From: Nitrospirota bacterium
GTDB lineage: Bacteria > Nitrospirota > Thermodesulfovibrionia > Thermodesulfovibrionales > Dissulfurispiraceae
Assembly: GCA_004321915.1 (NCBI GenBank)
Contig: SCQE01000081.1
Span: 1-64,000 of the forward strand
DNA: 64,000 nucleotides
Direction of reading: 5' to 3'
Below, one piece after another: positions 55,066-64,000 of the stretch. The notes under the pieces are model-generated. The model ran no database searches, was not told the origin of the DNA, and saw only the letters and a list, made by a program, of their open reading frames with translations. Every line of letters starts with the position of its first letter. Positions within the stretch are counted from its first letter, which is position 1. The translations under genes were made by a program, and so were the position numbers.

Positions 55066-55473
55066 AATCAAGCGTTGGGGCTTTTTAAAATCTTCTCGGA
55101 CGAATCCAGACTGAGGGTGCTGAACATCCTCGGCAGGAAAGAACTGGCCGTATGCCAGATAATGGGCGTGCTCGGCATGTCCCAGCCGCTCGTCTCCCGC
55201 AATCTTTTTTTATTGACGCGGGCGGGCTTTATCGAATACAGGCGCGAGGGCAAGCTCATGTACTACAGGCTCAAGCCCGAGCTTCCCGAAAAGCAAAGGC
55301 TTCTTGTCAACGTGTTCGTAAAAGTAGCGGGTGCCGAAAATATTTTCAAAAAAGACATGGCCTCATTAAAAGATTGCGAGCGGTTTCAAAAGAAGGTCGG
55401 CAAATGCAACATGGAGACGCTCAAAGCGTTCATAGAATACAGGCAAAACAAAAAGAGCGGAGGAAAAGGATGA
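55063..55473 (+). CDS. ArsR-family transcriptional repressor
   Basis: This 136-residue winged-helix protein starts at the ATG at 55063 (MNQALGLFKIFSDESRLRVL); an upstream extension overlaps the divergent gene and its promoter. The recognition helix is MGVLGMSQPLVSRNLFLL and the wing is YRREGKLMYYRL. The metal-site helix keeps only one Cys (LAVCQI) where arsenic sensors have CVC. Two further Cys (DCERFQKKVGKC) lie near the end, so another metal, or thiol-redox sensing, is possible. It should repress the efflux operon that begins at its own stop (ATGA). Confidence 0.88.
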   Translation: MNQALGLFKIFSDESRLRVLNILGRKELAVCQIMGVLGMSQPLVSRNLFLLTRAGFIEYRREGKLMYYRLKPELPEKQRLLVNVFVKVAGAENIFKKDMASLKDCERFQKKVGKCNMETLKAFIEYRQNKKSGGKG

Positions 55474-56834
55474 TCAGGCGTATACCTTGTGGAAAATCTC
55501 GGGCGGCATTCATTCTTGCGGCAATGTTTTTTTTCCTGTTTTTTACCGAAACCGTTCCGGCTGCCGAAATGCAGGTCTCTTTGACCGAGGCTGTCAGGTT
55601 GGCGCTGGACGGCAGCCATGAAGTAATGGCATTCAAATACTCGCTCGATGCAGGCAGTCAGGATATAGGCATTGCTAGGAGCGCTTTGCTGCCTAAGATA
55701 AGCTTTGAAGAGCGCTTTATGAGGACAAACAGCCCGCCGTATTCGTTCATGACAAAGTTAGGGCAGGAGCGGATAGTCCAGCAGGACTTTAACCCGGACG
55801 CATTGAACAGGCCGAATGCCGTTAACGATTTCCAGAGTTCCGTCTCCTTCGAGCAGGCCCTCTATTCGAAGCGGGCCTTGATAGGTCTTGGCCTCTCGAA
55901 AAGAGATTACGAGGCCAAAAGAGAAGACATGAAAAGAAAAAAAGAAGAGGCTGCCATGAAGACGGCAGAGGCCTATCTGGAGGCAAAGACCGCAAAAGAA
56001 TACATTCTGGCGGCAGAAAGATCGGCGGAGGATGCCCGCGAACATTTGCGAATAGCCGAGCTGCGCTACAGCGCCGGGCTCGGTCTTTATTCCGATACCT
56101 TAAGGGCGGCGACCGTTCTTTCCGGGGCGGAAAGGAAATTACTCACCGCCCGGAAGACTTATAATATGGCCAAACGCTTATTGGGGCTGTCCGTAGGGCT
56201 TCAGGAGTCCGTAGACGCCGTGGAAATGTCCCCTGAAATAAAGCTCATGCCTCACGCTTATTATATCGACAAAGCGGTGAACAGAAAGGATTTGGCATCC
56301 CTCCGGATCATGCATGAAAATGCAAAGGAGCGCATAAAACTTGCGGAATCGGCTTATCACCCATTCGTCGGCATGGGCGGTTCCTATCAGTTGAACGACA
56401 ACAAAAGGCCTTTGGGGGCGCAGGGAGACAGCTGGCAGGTTTCGGCCTTTCTCAGATGGGACATCTTTGACGGATTGAAAAGAGAGCGCGAACGCATCAA
56501 GGCAAAGCTCCAAGCCGCAGAGATCGAAGAAAATCTTAAAGGGCTGAAAAACGCTATTTCATTCAGGATATACGGCGCATACCTCGAAGCCGAGGAAGCG
56601 CAGAAGAATATCGAGCTTTCGAAAAAGGCATTAAATACGGCGGAGGAAGGCAGGCGGCTGGTCAAGCTGAGATATGAAAACGCGCTTTCGCCTGTAGTTG
56701 ATCTGATCGACGCTCAGGCAAGCCTCGATAATGCCCGCGCCGCGGCCATAGCGCGCGAGAATGATTATAGGCTTGCGGTCATCAGGCTTGGATTCGAAAG
56801 CGGAACCATACTAAAGGATCTGAAAATAGAGTAG
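55470..56834 (+). CDS. TolC-family outer membrane channel of the RND operon
   Basis: This 454-residue protein starts at the ATG at 55470 after GGAGG; the signal peptide ends near VPAAE. It has two TolC repeats with long helices, including VSLTEAVRLALDGSHEV and VVDLIDAQASLDNARA. It overlaps the repressor stop by four bases. It is distinct from the TolC at 17251 and dedicated to the RND pump downstream. Confidence 0.92.
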   Translation: MIRRIPCGKSRAAFILAAMFFFLFFTETVPAAEMQVSLTEAVRLALDGSHEVMAFKYSLDAGSQDIGIARSALLPKISFEERFMRTNSPPYSFMTKLGQERIVQQDFNPDALNRPNAVNDFQSSVSFEQALYSKRALIGLGLSKRDYEAKREDMKRKKEEAAMKTAEAYLEAKTAKEYILAAERSAEDAREHLRIAELRYSAGLGLYSDTLRAATVLSGAERKLLTARKTYNMAKRLLGLSVGLQESVDAVEMSPEIKLMPHAYYIDKAVNRKDLASLRIMHENAKERIKLAESAYHPFVGMGGSYQLNDNKRPLGAQGDSWQVSAFLRWDIFDGLKRERERIKAKLQAAEIEENLKGLKNAISFRIYGAYLEAEEAQKNIELSKKALNTAEEGRRLVKLRYENALSPVVDLIDAQASLDNARAAAIARENDYRLAVIRLGFESGTILKDLKIE

Positions 56835-56845
56835 CGGAGGGATAA

Positions 56846-57919
56846 ATGAAAAAAATAAAAATTTATACTATTGCTGCCGCGGTTTTGATATTCCTGCTTT
56901 TATCGGGCGGCTGTAAAAAACCTGATAATACGGGGCAAGAAGTGAAGCGGCCCGGGATAACCGGAGTGACGATTTTGAAGGTTGAGCCTTCGCAAACAGA
57001 GATTTTTTATGAAACTACAGGCACGGTAAAAGCTCAGAATTCAAGCGTAATAGCGAGCAGGGTTATCGGCACCGTCGTGTCTATGAATGTAAGGGAAGGC
57101 GACAGTGTGCGGGCCGGACAGGTTCTGCTGACTGTTGATGACAGCGATGTCAGTCAGCGTGTCAAGGCGGCAGATAAAGGGCTTGAGTCGGCAATGCAGA
57201 GCCGGAACCTTGCCGAAACTACATTCAACAGATACAAAAAACTGTATGACGAAAAAGCGATTTCGCAGCAGGAGATAGACCAGATAGAGATGCGGAAAAA
57301 GGTTGCTGACATAGAGTTTGAACGCGCTAAAGCGGTTCTTGCCGAGGCTCAGGCGCATCAGGACTTTACAAAAATAACCGCACCTGTTTCGGGCGTGGTT
57401 GTTGAAAAAAAGATAGACAGGGGCAGCACCGCAGTTCCGGGAGCGCCGATAATCACGATTGAAGACAGCTCCGGTTACCGGTTTGAGGCTGCTGTTGACG
57501 AGAGACTTACAGGAAGTGTTAAGCGCGGCACACAGGCGGATGTTGTCATTGACGCTATCGGAAAAACAGTCAAAGGTGTGATAAACGAAGTCGTGCCTGC
57601 AGTGGACCCTGCTTCGCGTTCGTTCTTGGTGAAGGTCGCGCTCAAAGGCCCGGGGCTAAGGTCCGGTCTTTACGGAAGGCTTTTGATATCCGAAGGGAAA
57701 CGAAATGCCCTGCTTGTGCCGCAAAAAGCGGTTATCGAAAGGGGACAGCTTACAGGGGTCTATGCGGTTGATGAAAAGGGGGTCGTTACATATCGCCTGA
57801 TAAAGGCCGGAAGGGTCAATAACGGCATGATCGAAATTATTTCGGGCCTCAATGCAGGCGAAACGATTATCACCGATGGTGTTGAAAAAGCTTTTGACGG
57901 AGGCACCGTCAGGCAGTAG
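56846..57919 (+). CDS. RND periplasmic adaptor lipoprotein
   Basis: This 357-residue membrane-fusion protein has lipobox LSGGC (Cys23), two lipoyl halves (VVSMNVREGDSVRAGQVL and ITAPVSGVVVEKKI), an alpha-hairpin between them, then beta-barrel and membrane-proximal domains. It joins the RND pump to the TolC channel. Confidence 0.92.
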   Translation: MKKIKIYTIAAAVLIFLLLSGGCKKPDNTGQEVKRPGITGVTILKVEPSQTEIFYETTGTVKAQNSSVIASRVIGTVVSMNVREGDSVRAGQVLLTVDDSDVSQRVKAADKGLESAMQSRNLAETTFNRYKKLYDEKAISQQEIDQIEMRKKVADIEFERAKAVLAEAQAHQDFTKITAPVSGVVVEKKIDRGSTAVPGAPIITIEDSSGYRFEAAVDERLTGSVKRGTQADVVIDAIGKTVKGVINEVVPAVDPASRSFLVKVALKGPGLRSGLYGRLLISEGKRNALLVPQKAVIERGQLTGVYAVDEKGVVTYRLIKAGRVNNGMIEIISGLNAGETIITDGVEKAFDGGTVRQ

Positions 57920-57943
57920 CAGCGCCCCGGCAAAGGATAAAAC

Positions 57944-60900
57944 ATGGACAATATCGGGATCTCCGGAAAAATAGCCAAAGCGTTTATTCAGTCCAAGCTG
58001 ACGCCGCTGATAATCACAGCATCGCTTATCCTAGGCGTATTTGCGGTCGTCATCACCCCGCGCGAAGAAGAGCCGCAGATCGTAGTGCCGATGGTCGATG
58101 TCTTTGTTTCATATCCGGGCGCCTCGGCAAAAGAGGTTGAAGAGCGCGTGACCAAGCCTATGGAAAAACTGCTGTGGGAGATAAAAGGTGTGGAATATGT
58201 CTATTCCATATCCAAACCCGGAATGAGCATGGCCATCGTACGATTTTATGTGGGCGAGGACACCGAAAACAGCCTCGTAAAACTTTATAACAAGCTCTGG
58301 TCTAATTTCGACAAGATACCGCACGGCGTATCCCAGCCTCTTGTTAAACCGCGATCCATAGACGATGTACCGATACTTTCGTTTACGTTCTGGAGCGAAA
58401 AGTATTCGGGTTACGACCTGAGAAGAGTGGCCGTAGAGGTCGCGGATGAACTGAAGAAGGACCCCGAAATAGCCGAGTTTAACATTATAGGAGGACAGAA
58501 ACGTCAGATAAGGATAGACCTTGAGCCTGCGCGGGTCGCCGCTTACGGCACATCTCCTATACAGATAGCAGGAATGCTTCAGAAGGCGAATTTTGCGGCC
58601 CTCTCAGGCCCCATGCAAAAATCAAACAACGAACTCATAGTCAATTCGGGCTCGTTTTTAAAAGACGCAAAAGATGTAGGCAACGTAGTGGTGGCGCTCC
58701 GGAACGGCAGGCCCGTGTATCTGCGCGAAGTTGCGAAGATTCAGGACGCTGCCGAAGAGCCTTCGAATTTCGTCTTTATGGGCTTCGGTCCCGCCTCGAA
58801 AGATATGAAGGCCGGGCAGTTTGAAGCGGTAACAATATCGATAGCAAAGAAAAAAGGCACTAATGCAACGCATATTGCCGAACGGGCCATAAAGAAAATA
58901 GAAGCCGTAAAAGGGGGCCTTGTCCCGAGCGGCGTCCAAGTTACGGTCACTAGGAACTACGGAGATACGGCAAAAGACAAATCCGACGAACTGCTCGAAC
59001 ATATGCTCATTGCCGCCATATCGGTCACCATTCTAGTGGCTATTGCCCTCGGTTGGCGCGAATCCATAATAGTAGCGGTTGCTGTGCCGGTGACCCTCGC
59101 GCTTACGATCCTCGTCAACTACGCATACGGGTACACTCTCAACCGAGTTACACTCTTTGCCCTTATCTTCTCGATAGGAATTCTTGTGGATGACGCAATA
59201 GTGGTGGTGGAGAATATCCACCGCCATTTCAAGATGCGCAAGGTTTCTACTGAAACAGCGGTCCGGGCCGTCGACGAAGTCGGCAATCCTACAATACTTG
59301 CCACCTTTACGGTAATCGCGGCCCTTCTTCCGATGGCTTTTGTGTCCGGCTTGATGGGTCCTTACATGAGGCCGATACCGGTCGGGGCTTCTGCCGCTAT
59401 GCTTATCTCGCTTCTTATCGCCTTTATAATCAGCCCTTGGCTCAGCTATATCGTACTCAGGAATGTTAAGCACGGCGGACCTTCGGAGAGCGAAGAGAAC
59501 CGCCTTCTTGCGGTCTTCAACAGGTTTTATGAAAAGAACCTGCGCAGCCTGCTCGATAGAGGCAGAAAACGAATGTTCTTTTACGGCCTTGTAGTTCTGC
59601 TGATGGCGGGCGCCGTAATCCTTGTACCGCTCAAACTCGTGACCGTCAAGATGCTCCCTTTCGACAATAAGAGCGAACTGCAAATAATGATAGATATGCC
59701 GGAAAGCGCGGCCCTCGAAAATACCGCCGCAGTGACCGGAGAAATATCCGAATATCTGAAAACAGTGCCCGAGGTTACGAACTACCAGTCTTACATAGGA
59801 ACTTCAGCCCCATTTAATTTCAACGGGCTTGTGCGCCATTACTTTCTGCGTTCAGGCAGCAACATGGCGGATATACAGGTGAACTTTGCCGGTAAAAGCG
59901 ACCGCAAGGCGCAGAGCCACGACATCGCGAAAAGACTTAGGCCGGAGATAAAGCGCATCGGCGACAAATACGGCGCAAGGACCAAGGTGGTCGAAATCCC
60001 TCCCGGCCCTCCTGTATTAAGCACTCTGGTTGCCGAAGTTTACGGCCCTGATTTCGAGAGGCAACTGGGGGTTGCCCGGGAGATAAAGGGCGTATTCGAA
60101 AAGACTTCGGGTGTCGTCGATATCGACTGGTATGTCGAAGACGATCAAAAAAAGCTGACGCTGGATGTCGACAAAGAAAAGGCCGCATACCACGGTATCC
60201 CGACAGAGACAGTTGCCCAAACTTTGAAAACCGTTCTCGGCGGAATGAGCGCAGGACTCGCCCATATTGAAAGAGACAAAGAGCCTGTGGAGCTTTTGAT
60301 AAGGGGAGAACTTAAAGAAAGGTCGGATATGGCAAGCCTTCAGAACATTGCAGTGCCTTCAGCTGCAGGGGGGCAGATACCTCTTTCGTCTCTGGTCAAA
60401 GTAACAGAGGGCACAGAGGACAAGACCATATATCACAAAAACTTAAAGAGGGTTGTTTATGTGACCGGCGATGTGGCGGGAACAGAGGAAAGCCCGGTAT
60501 ATGTGATTTTAAAGATGAAGGAGATGATATCGAAACTTAAACTGCCTGAGGGCTACGAATTGAAACAGTACTCCTCGGTCCAGCCGGGACTTGAAGACAA
60601 GTATTCTCTGAAATGGGACGGAGAATGGCATATTACTTATGAGGTGTTCAGAGACTTGGGCATCGCATTCGGAGCGGTGATGCTACTGATTTATGTGATG
60701 GTCGTCGGATGGTTCCGCTCATTCATTGTGCCTCTTGTAATCATGGCGCCGATACCCCTCTCTCTCGTAGGCATACTGCCCGGCCACGCCTTGATGGGCG
60801 CGTTCTTTACAGCTACTTCGATGATAGGCTTTATAGCAGGCGCGGGCATAGTGGTGAGGAATTCTATTATCCTTGTCGATTTCATCGAGCTTAAATTGGC

Positions 60901-61135
60901 CGAAGGGGTCCCGCTTAAAGAAGCTGTTGTTCAGGCCGGCATCATAAGGTTCAGACCTATGCTTCTTACTGCAGCTGCGGTTGTGGTCGGCTCGTCGGTC
61001 ATACTCTTTGATCCGATATTTCAGGGCATGGCGATTTCCCTGATGGCGGGCGAAATAGCATCCACCTTCCTTTCGAGGACGATGGTGCCTGTGCTTTATT
61101 TTGTTTATAAGAACAAGCGGGAAGTAAAAACTTAA
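57944..61135 (+). CDS. RND efflux transporter (AcrB-like)
   Basis: This 1063-residue inner-membrane pump has 12 expected helices and two large periplasmic loops. The proton-relay aspartates in [15 protein letters not shown] match the AcrB/HAE1 pattern, and [15 protein letters not shown] lies in the second half. The CusA metal-relay methionines cannot be judged by eye. Drug, lipid or metal-complex export are all possible; the repressor type favours a metal or thiol-reactive cue. The length and order are normal. Confidence 0.93.
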   Translation: MDNIGISGKIAKAFIQSKLTPLIITASLILGVFAVVITPREEEPQIVVPMVDVFVSYPGASAKEVEERVTKPMEKLLWEIKGVEYVYSISKPGMSMAIVRFYVGEDTENSLVKLYNKLWSNFDKIPHGVSQPLVKPRSIDDVPILSFTFWSEKYSGYDLRRVAVEVADELKKDPEIAEFNIIGGQKRQIRIDLEPARVAAYGTSPIQIAGMLQKANFAALSGPMQKSNNELIVNSGSFLKDAKDVGNVVVALRNGRPVYLREVAKIQDAAEEPSNFVFMGFGPASKDMKAGQFEAVTISIAKKKGTNATHIAERAIKKIEAVKGGLVPSGVQVTVTRNYGDTAKDKSDELLEHMLIAAISVTILVAIALGWRESIIVAVAVPVTLALTILVNYAYGYTLNRVTLFALIFSIGILVDDAIVVVENIHRHFKMRKVSTETAVRAVDEVGNPTILATFTVIAALLPMAFVSGLMGPYMRPIPVGASAAMLISLLIAFIISPWLSYIVLRNVKHGGPSESEENRLLAVFNRFYEKNLRSLLDRGRKRMFFYGLVVLLMAGAVILVPLKLVTVKMLPFDNKSELQIMIDMPESAALENTAAVTGEISEYLKTVPEVTNYQSYIGTSAPFNFNGLVRHYFLRSGSNMADIQVNFAGKSDRKAQSHDIAKRLRPEIKRIGDKYGARTKVVEIPPGPPVLSTLVAEVYGPDFERQLGVAREIKGVFEKTSGVVDIDWYVEDDQKKLTLDVDKEKAAYHGIPTETVAQTLKTVLGGMSAGLAHIERDKEPVELLIRGELKERSDMASLQNIAVPSAAGGQIPLSSLVKVTEGTEDKTIYHKNLKRVVYVTGDVAGTEESPVYVILKMKEMISKLKLPEGYELKQYSSVQPGLEDKYSLKWDGEWHITYEVFRDLGIAFGAVMLLIYVMVVGWFRSFIVPLVIMAPIPLSLVGILPGHALMGAFFTATSMIGFIAGAGIVVRNSIILVDFIELKLAEGVPLKEAVVQAGIIRFRPMLLTAAAVVVGSSVILFDPIFQGMAISLMAGEIASTFLSRTMVPVLYFVYKNKREVKT

Positions 61136-61147
61136 GGAGGTGTTTAT

Positions 61148-61381
61148 ATGCTTTACATCGCAAAAACTGACGAATGGTATCTCGAAAGGGTGATCTGGCT
61201 TGTCGCCGGAGTGTTTGCTCTTTCAAGCGCGCTGTTGGCGGCGTTTCACAGCCCTTACTGGCTTATTCTGACCGGATTGGTCGGATTAAATCTGATAATC
61301 TTCGCCTTCACCGGCTTCTGTCTTATGGCGAACATCCTTTACAAACTCGGGCTGAAACCTAAACTGCAGAAGCAGGGATAA
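61148..61381 (+). CDS. DUF2892-like two-helix membrane protein
   Basis: This 77-residue protein has two hydrophobic helices (about 15-33 and 38-60) separated by HSPYW, with a single Cys in the second (FTGFCLMA). The shape fits DUF2892/YgaP-type membrane domains often found with rhodaneses and sulfur or metal detoxification genes. It lies 12 bases after the RND pump and has AAGGAGG before its ATG. Confidence 0.8.
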   Translation: MLYIAKTDEWYLERVIWLVAGVFALSSALLAAFHSPYWLILTGLVGLNLIIFAFTGFCLMANILYKLGLKPKLQKQG

Positions 61382-61417
61382 TCGAGCGTAAGGAGTTTTT
61401 AAAAGGAGATTTTTTTT

Positions 61418-62086
61418 ATGGCAAAGGCATTGTCTCAGGATGTGATCAGGAAGCGCTATATTCAATGGGTCCTTTTGCCCATAATGGTTTTGACCATTGC
61501 GCTAGGATGGAAATATCCTTTGTGGGGATATACTGTGGCCGTTGCTATGACGGCAGGCATGATCGGAGGCGCGTTCAGGGGCCGCTATGTTTGCGGCAAC
61601 CTCTGTCCGCGCGGCGCTTTTCTGGACCGTGTCCTATCAAAAATAAGCTACAGCAGACCGATACCGCCGTTTTTCAGGAGCATGAAATTCAGATGGGCCG
61701 TGTTTGCGGCGCTTATGAGTTTTATGACCTTCCAGATGATAAATAAATCGGCGGATATGAACTGGGTCGCTCACATAGGCAGGGTTTTCTGGTTCATGTG
61801 CGCCTTTACCACAAGCATTGCGGTCATATTGGGAGTATTTATACACCAGAGGACATGGTGCTCTTTCTGTCCGGTAGGGACCGTTTCGAATGCGGAAGGA
61901 CGGGGCAAATATCAGCTCAACATAGGACCATCATGCAAAGAATGCGGGTTATGCGAGAAGTCCTGCCCTATGGATCTCGAAATAGTAAAGCACAAACCGG
62001 ACGCTAGAATGCTTGATCCGGACTGTCTGAAATGTTCCGAATGCGCAGGCGTATGCCCTAAAGGGGCGCTGAGCTTTCCACGCTGA
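61418..62086 (+). CDS. NapH/CcoG-like membrane polyferredoxin
   Basis: This 222-residue protein has about four membrane helices (14-30, 34-50, 93-108, 124-143), the paired CGNLCPRG (59-66) and CSFCPVG (148-154) motifs of the NapH/NosR family, and two 4Fe-4S sites: C173/176/179/183 and C203/206/209/213. It should carry electrons between the membrane quinone pool and a partner protein. Finding it in an RND efflux operon is unusual. AAAAGGAG precedes the ATG. Confidence 0.88.
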   Translation: MAKALSQDVIRKRYIQWVLLPIMVLTIALGWKYPLWGYTVAVAMTAGMIGGAFRGRYVCGNLCPRGAFLDRVLSKISYSRPIPPFFRSMKFRWAVFAALMSFMTFQMINKSADMNWVAHIGRVFWFMCAFTTSIAVILGVFIHQRTWCSFCPVGTVSNAEGRGKYQLNIGPSCKECGLCEKSCPMDLEIVKHKPDARMLDPDCLKCSECAGVCPKGALSFPR

Positions 62087-62116
62087 TTTCATGACTGATA
62101 AAAAGGAGGCGTAAAA

Positions 62117-62251
62117 ATGGCTGATGATTTTTTGTGCATGAGTTGCGGGGGTTGTTATCAGACAGGCACTGCAAAAAGCGATAAATGCCCGAGATGCGGA
62201 AACGCGAATGTCATTAAAATCGATTTGGCGAAACTTTTCGGAGGCGGCTGA
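62117..62251 (+). CDS. 44-residue zinc-ribbon (rubredoxin-like) protein
   Basis: This short gene follows AAAAGGAGGC and ends at the TGA at 62249-62251. The protein has CMSCGGC near residues 7-13 and CPRCG near 24-28, giving two CxxC knuckles that bind zinc or iron. A short tail follows. It is the last gene of the arsR-led operon, 30 bases after the polyferredoxin, and could be its soluble redox or metal-handling partner (inference). Confidence 0.8.
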   Translation: MADDFLCMSCGGCYQTGTAKSDKCPRCGNANVIKIDLAKLFGGG

Positions 62252-62265
62252 AACACCTACTCCTG

Positions 62266-62796
62266 TTAAGACCCGGTCGGGTCTTGGCCGCCGTATTTGG
62301 CGCAAAGTCCGGCAATAAAGTTTTCCAATTCGTCAGGCGTACAAGGCGAATCAGGAAGGTTTTCTTCAAGCATGCAGGCTTGAAATATTAGCTTCAGTAG
62401 ATGCACCGGGGCATAAGCGGTCAGTTCCATAGGCAACGAGCTGACCGCATTTTCTATGAACAAGGTCTCCGAATACCATAACTCATCAGCTATCGGCTTG
62501 GCCGATACACAGTCTTTTCCTTTAAAGGGTTTCAAAGCTGCTCCGCGTTCCAAGGCCAGAGACCTCACCCCTAAATTGACCGACTGAAGGCCTTTTACAG
62601 CCGGATTCTGCCCAAGCCTATGCCGGCCTTTTGTAATAGACAGCAACCTTTCGAGGTTTACGCCGGAGCAGTATATAAACGATGCAGGTGCGTCGTCCGC
62701 CTGCTTGAAGACAAAATACATAAACGAGGTTTTATATTCGAAGACCGGAAGACTATCGGGGCCGGCAGGACGGTTCAGCAAACTTCTCCGCCCCAT
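62266..62796 (-). CDS. Protein of unknown function
   Basis: This is a 176-residue soluble protein, or about 151 residues if it starts at the ATG at 62721 (MYFVFKQADD). I recognise no family. It has six cysteines without a clear metal pattern and an acidic C-terminus. It overlaps the acyltransferase gene by 22 bases, and neither candidate start has a strong ribosome site. The perfect hairpin AAGACCCG-GT-CGGGTCTT at 62268-62285 lies in its last codons and may slow transcription from the convergent operon. Confidence 0.6.
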   Translation of the reverse strand: MGRRSLLNRPAGPDSLPVFEYKTSFMYFVFKQADDAPASFIYCSGVNLERLLSITKGRHRLGQNPAVKGLQSVNLGVRSLALERGAALKPFKGKDCVSAKPIADELWYSETLFIENAVSSLPMELTAYAPVHLLKLIFQACMLEENLPDSPCTPDELENFIAGLCAKYGGQDPTGS

Positions 62797-63563
62797 TCAC
62801 CGAGCTTTTTAGTAATAAAGTCTATAATCAAATTGTGCTCTTCCGTTCCTCTGTCTTTTATAAAGAGCGGGGCGCCGAAAGCGATATGCGCGGTTTTATC
62901 AGGTGATATCCTGCCGAAGTCTTTCAGGCGCTTGCCGTTGCCCCATGCATCGGTCTTAAGCGCAAAAGGTACTATAGGGACTTCCGCCCTCTTTGCCAGT
63001 TTCAGCCCTATGGTGTTAAACGCCTTGGCGTCGAACACTGCTATACGCGTCGTCTGCGGAAATATTATTACCGAAATGCCCGATTTAAGGCGTTCTGTGC
63101 CTTCTTCGAGGACTTTTTTCAAATCTTCGCGCGGATTTGAACGGCCTACCGCTATAGGGTTTGTGGCGCGCATAAGGTGTTTGAAAACAGGATAGTCGAT
63201 AAGGCCTTCCTTGATCACGAAGGTAGCCTGCTTTTCGGAAGATATGATGCCGGGCAACACAAAGGTTTCAAGAGCGCTCATATGATTTCCGATGAACACG
63301 GCCGGCCCATCGAGCGAAATGAAATTATCAACACCGTCTATCTCTAAGCGGATCCCGACCTTTTCGAGCGCATTCATAACATCCAAGCTGCTTCTCCACC
63401 AAGCCTCATTGTCGTATTTCCCTTGCTTGGCCATAGACGCGCATTTAAAGACTATCCTGAAAAGATTCCGATAAAAAGACAACTCAGGCATCAGCCGTGA
63501 AAAAACAGAAACACTCCTTTTGGGAGTGGCGTAAAAGCCGTTTATGTATTGCAGCCTGTCCAT
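62775..63563 (-). CDS. PlsC-like acyltransferase
   Basis: This 262-residue member of the 1-acylglycerol-3-phosphate acyltransferase superfamily lacks an obvious long membrane helix. The catalytic HX4D is HX4E here (H94 to E99 in NHMSALE), and the second block reads FPQTTR (168-173) where most have FPEGTR. VPIVPFAL is the usual final strand. The fold is likely kept, but the substrate or activity may differ from phosphatidic acid synthesis. Confidence 0.82.
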   Translation of the reverse strand: MDRLQYINGFYATPKRSVSVFSRLMPELSFYRNLFRIVFKCASMAKQGKYDNEAWWRSSLDVMNALEKVGIRLEIDGVDNFISLDGPAVFIGNHMSALETFVLPGIISSEKQATFVIKEGLIDYPVFKHLMRATNPIAVGRSNPREDLKKVLEEGTERLKSGISVIIFPQTTRIAVFDAKAFNTIGLKLAKRAEVPIVPFALKTDAWGNGKRLKDFGRISPDKTAHIAFGAPLFIKDRGTEEHNLIIDFITKKLGEWGGEVC

Positions 63564-63643
63564 AAGGAATTAGTTTATTTGCCGATTATGCGGCTTGTCA
63601 ATAAAACCGGTGAAATGTTTACACATTTTTGCTAATATAACAC

Positions 63644-64000
63644 ATGCTTTCGGAAATCGGAATATTCGCAAACCTCGGCAAAGCAGAACTCTCTTCGCTC
63701 GAAACAGCGTGCCACGCCGAGAGTTATAAAAAAAGGAACGCTATCTTTTCCGAGGGCGATCCTGCCGATTGGCTTTTTATTCTGCTCAAAGGCAAAGTCA
63801 AGATCACCAAGCTTTCGAATGAGGGCAAGGAGCTTATATTGGAAATGATAAGCCCGCCCGATTTCTTCGGAGGCCTCGCTGTGGTCAAGGGCTTTCCGTA
63901 TCCCGCCAATGCCGTAGCTATCGAAGACTGCGAAATATTAAAGATGCCCAAATCCGCCTTTCTCAAAACGATCGAAAAACATCCTGACATGACCGTGAAG
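63644..64000 (+). CDS. Crp/Fnr-family regulator, cut by window edge
   Basis: The first 119 codons are present. The protein has a cyclic-nucleotide-binding fold: LSEIGIFANLGKAELSSLE, then a beta-roll with GDPADWLFILLKGKVKI and ISPPDFFGGLAVV. The phosphate-binding Arg-Ser of true cAMP receptors is absent (GFPYPANAVA), and Fnr-type N-terminal Cys residues are not visible. The DNA-binding part lies beyond 64000. No strong ribosome site precedes the ATG. Confidence 0.85.
   Translation, partial: MLSEIGIFANLGKAELSSLETACHAESYKKRNAIFSEGDPADWLFILLKGKVKITKLSNEGKELILEMISPPDFFGGLAVVKGFPYPANAVAIEDCEILKMPKSAFLKTIEKHPDMTVK

Overview
The window reads as a chromosomal segment of a Gram-negative, probably anaerobic bacterium. 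The supporting signs are System II cytochrome c maturation (ResB/CcsA), an MSHA-type pilus assembly locus, sigma-54 regulation, TolC-linked efflux and many Cache-domain histidine kinases. The gene mix (TauE-like exporter, PEP-synthase-like enzyme, stand-alone receivers, NapH-like ferredoxin) would suit Nitrospirota or Desulfobacterota. That placement is inference; no rRNA gene is present. No phage, complete insertion sequence, CRISPR array or origin was seen. Coding density is high.

Layout. 1-13 kb: a signalling region built around a divergent promoter pair. Leftward from a near-consensus sigma-54 promoter (8775-8791) run a small protein with two FAEAG repeats, a degenerate receiver and an intact receiver (both carrying the same FAEAG motif), a Cache histidine kinase, a receiver, a TauE-like transporter and its membrane partner. 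Beyond an intrinsic terminator lie a PEP-synthase-like protein and another receiver. Rightward run a sigma-54 activator, a NifX-like protein, a second paralogous Cache kinase and its receiver. 13-20 kb: a leftward operon encoding ECF sigma factor, anti-sigma factor, Spy/CnrX-like protein, TolC, MacA-like adaptor, ABC ATPase and two MacB-type permeases. 20-34.5 kb: aroC and a lytic transglycosylase rightward; then tsaD, ccsA, resB, a kinase lacking its catalytic residues, a hybrid kinase and a receiver-HDOD protein leftward; then uvrC. 34.5-37.7 kb: tRNA-Asp, tRNA-Val, a long alanine-rich lipoprotein facing a LysM L,D-transpeptidase across a shared terminator, tRNA-Phe and a nucleoside transporter.

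37.8-47.5 kb: an eight-gene MSHA-like locus (I-J-K-L-E-G-M-N order) with the assembly machine but no pilins, meeting a small lytic transglycosylase head-on. 48-53.8 kb: yajC-secD-secF-recJ and a zinc alcohol dehydrogenase, tightly packed. 53.8-62.3 kb: a GAF/HD-GYP protein divergent from an ArsR-regulated operon (TolC, adaptor, RND pump, DUF2892 protein, polyferredoxin, 44-residue zinc ribbon) with a long palindrome over the arsR promoter and start codon. 62.3-64 kb: an unknown protein, a PlsC-like acyltransferase and the first 119 codons of a Crp/Fnr regulator cut by the window edge.

The most unusual material is the sigma-54/FAEAG/PEP-synthase-like signalling cassette, the possible lipoprotein-transpeptidase envelope tether, and the RND operon carrying dedicated redox proteins.
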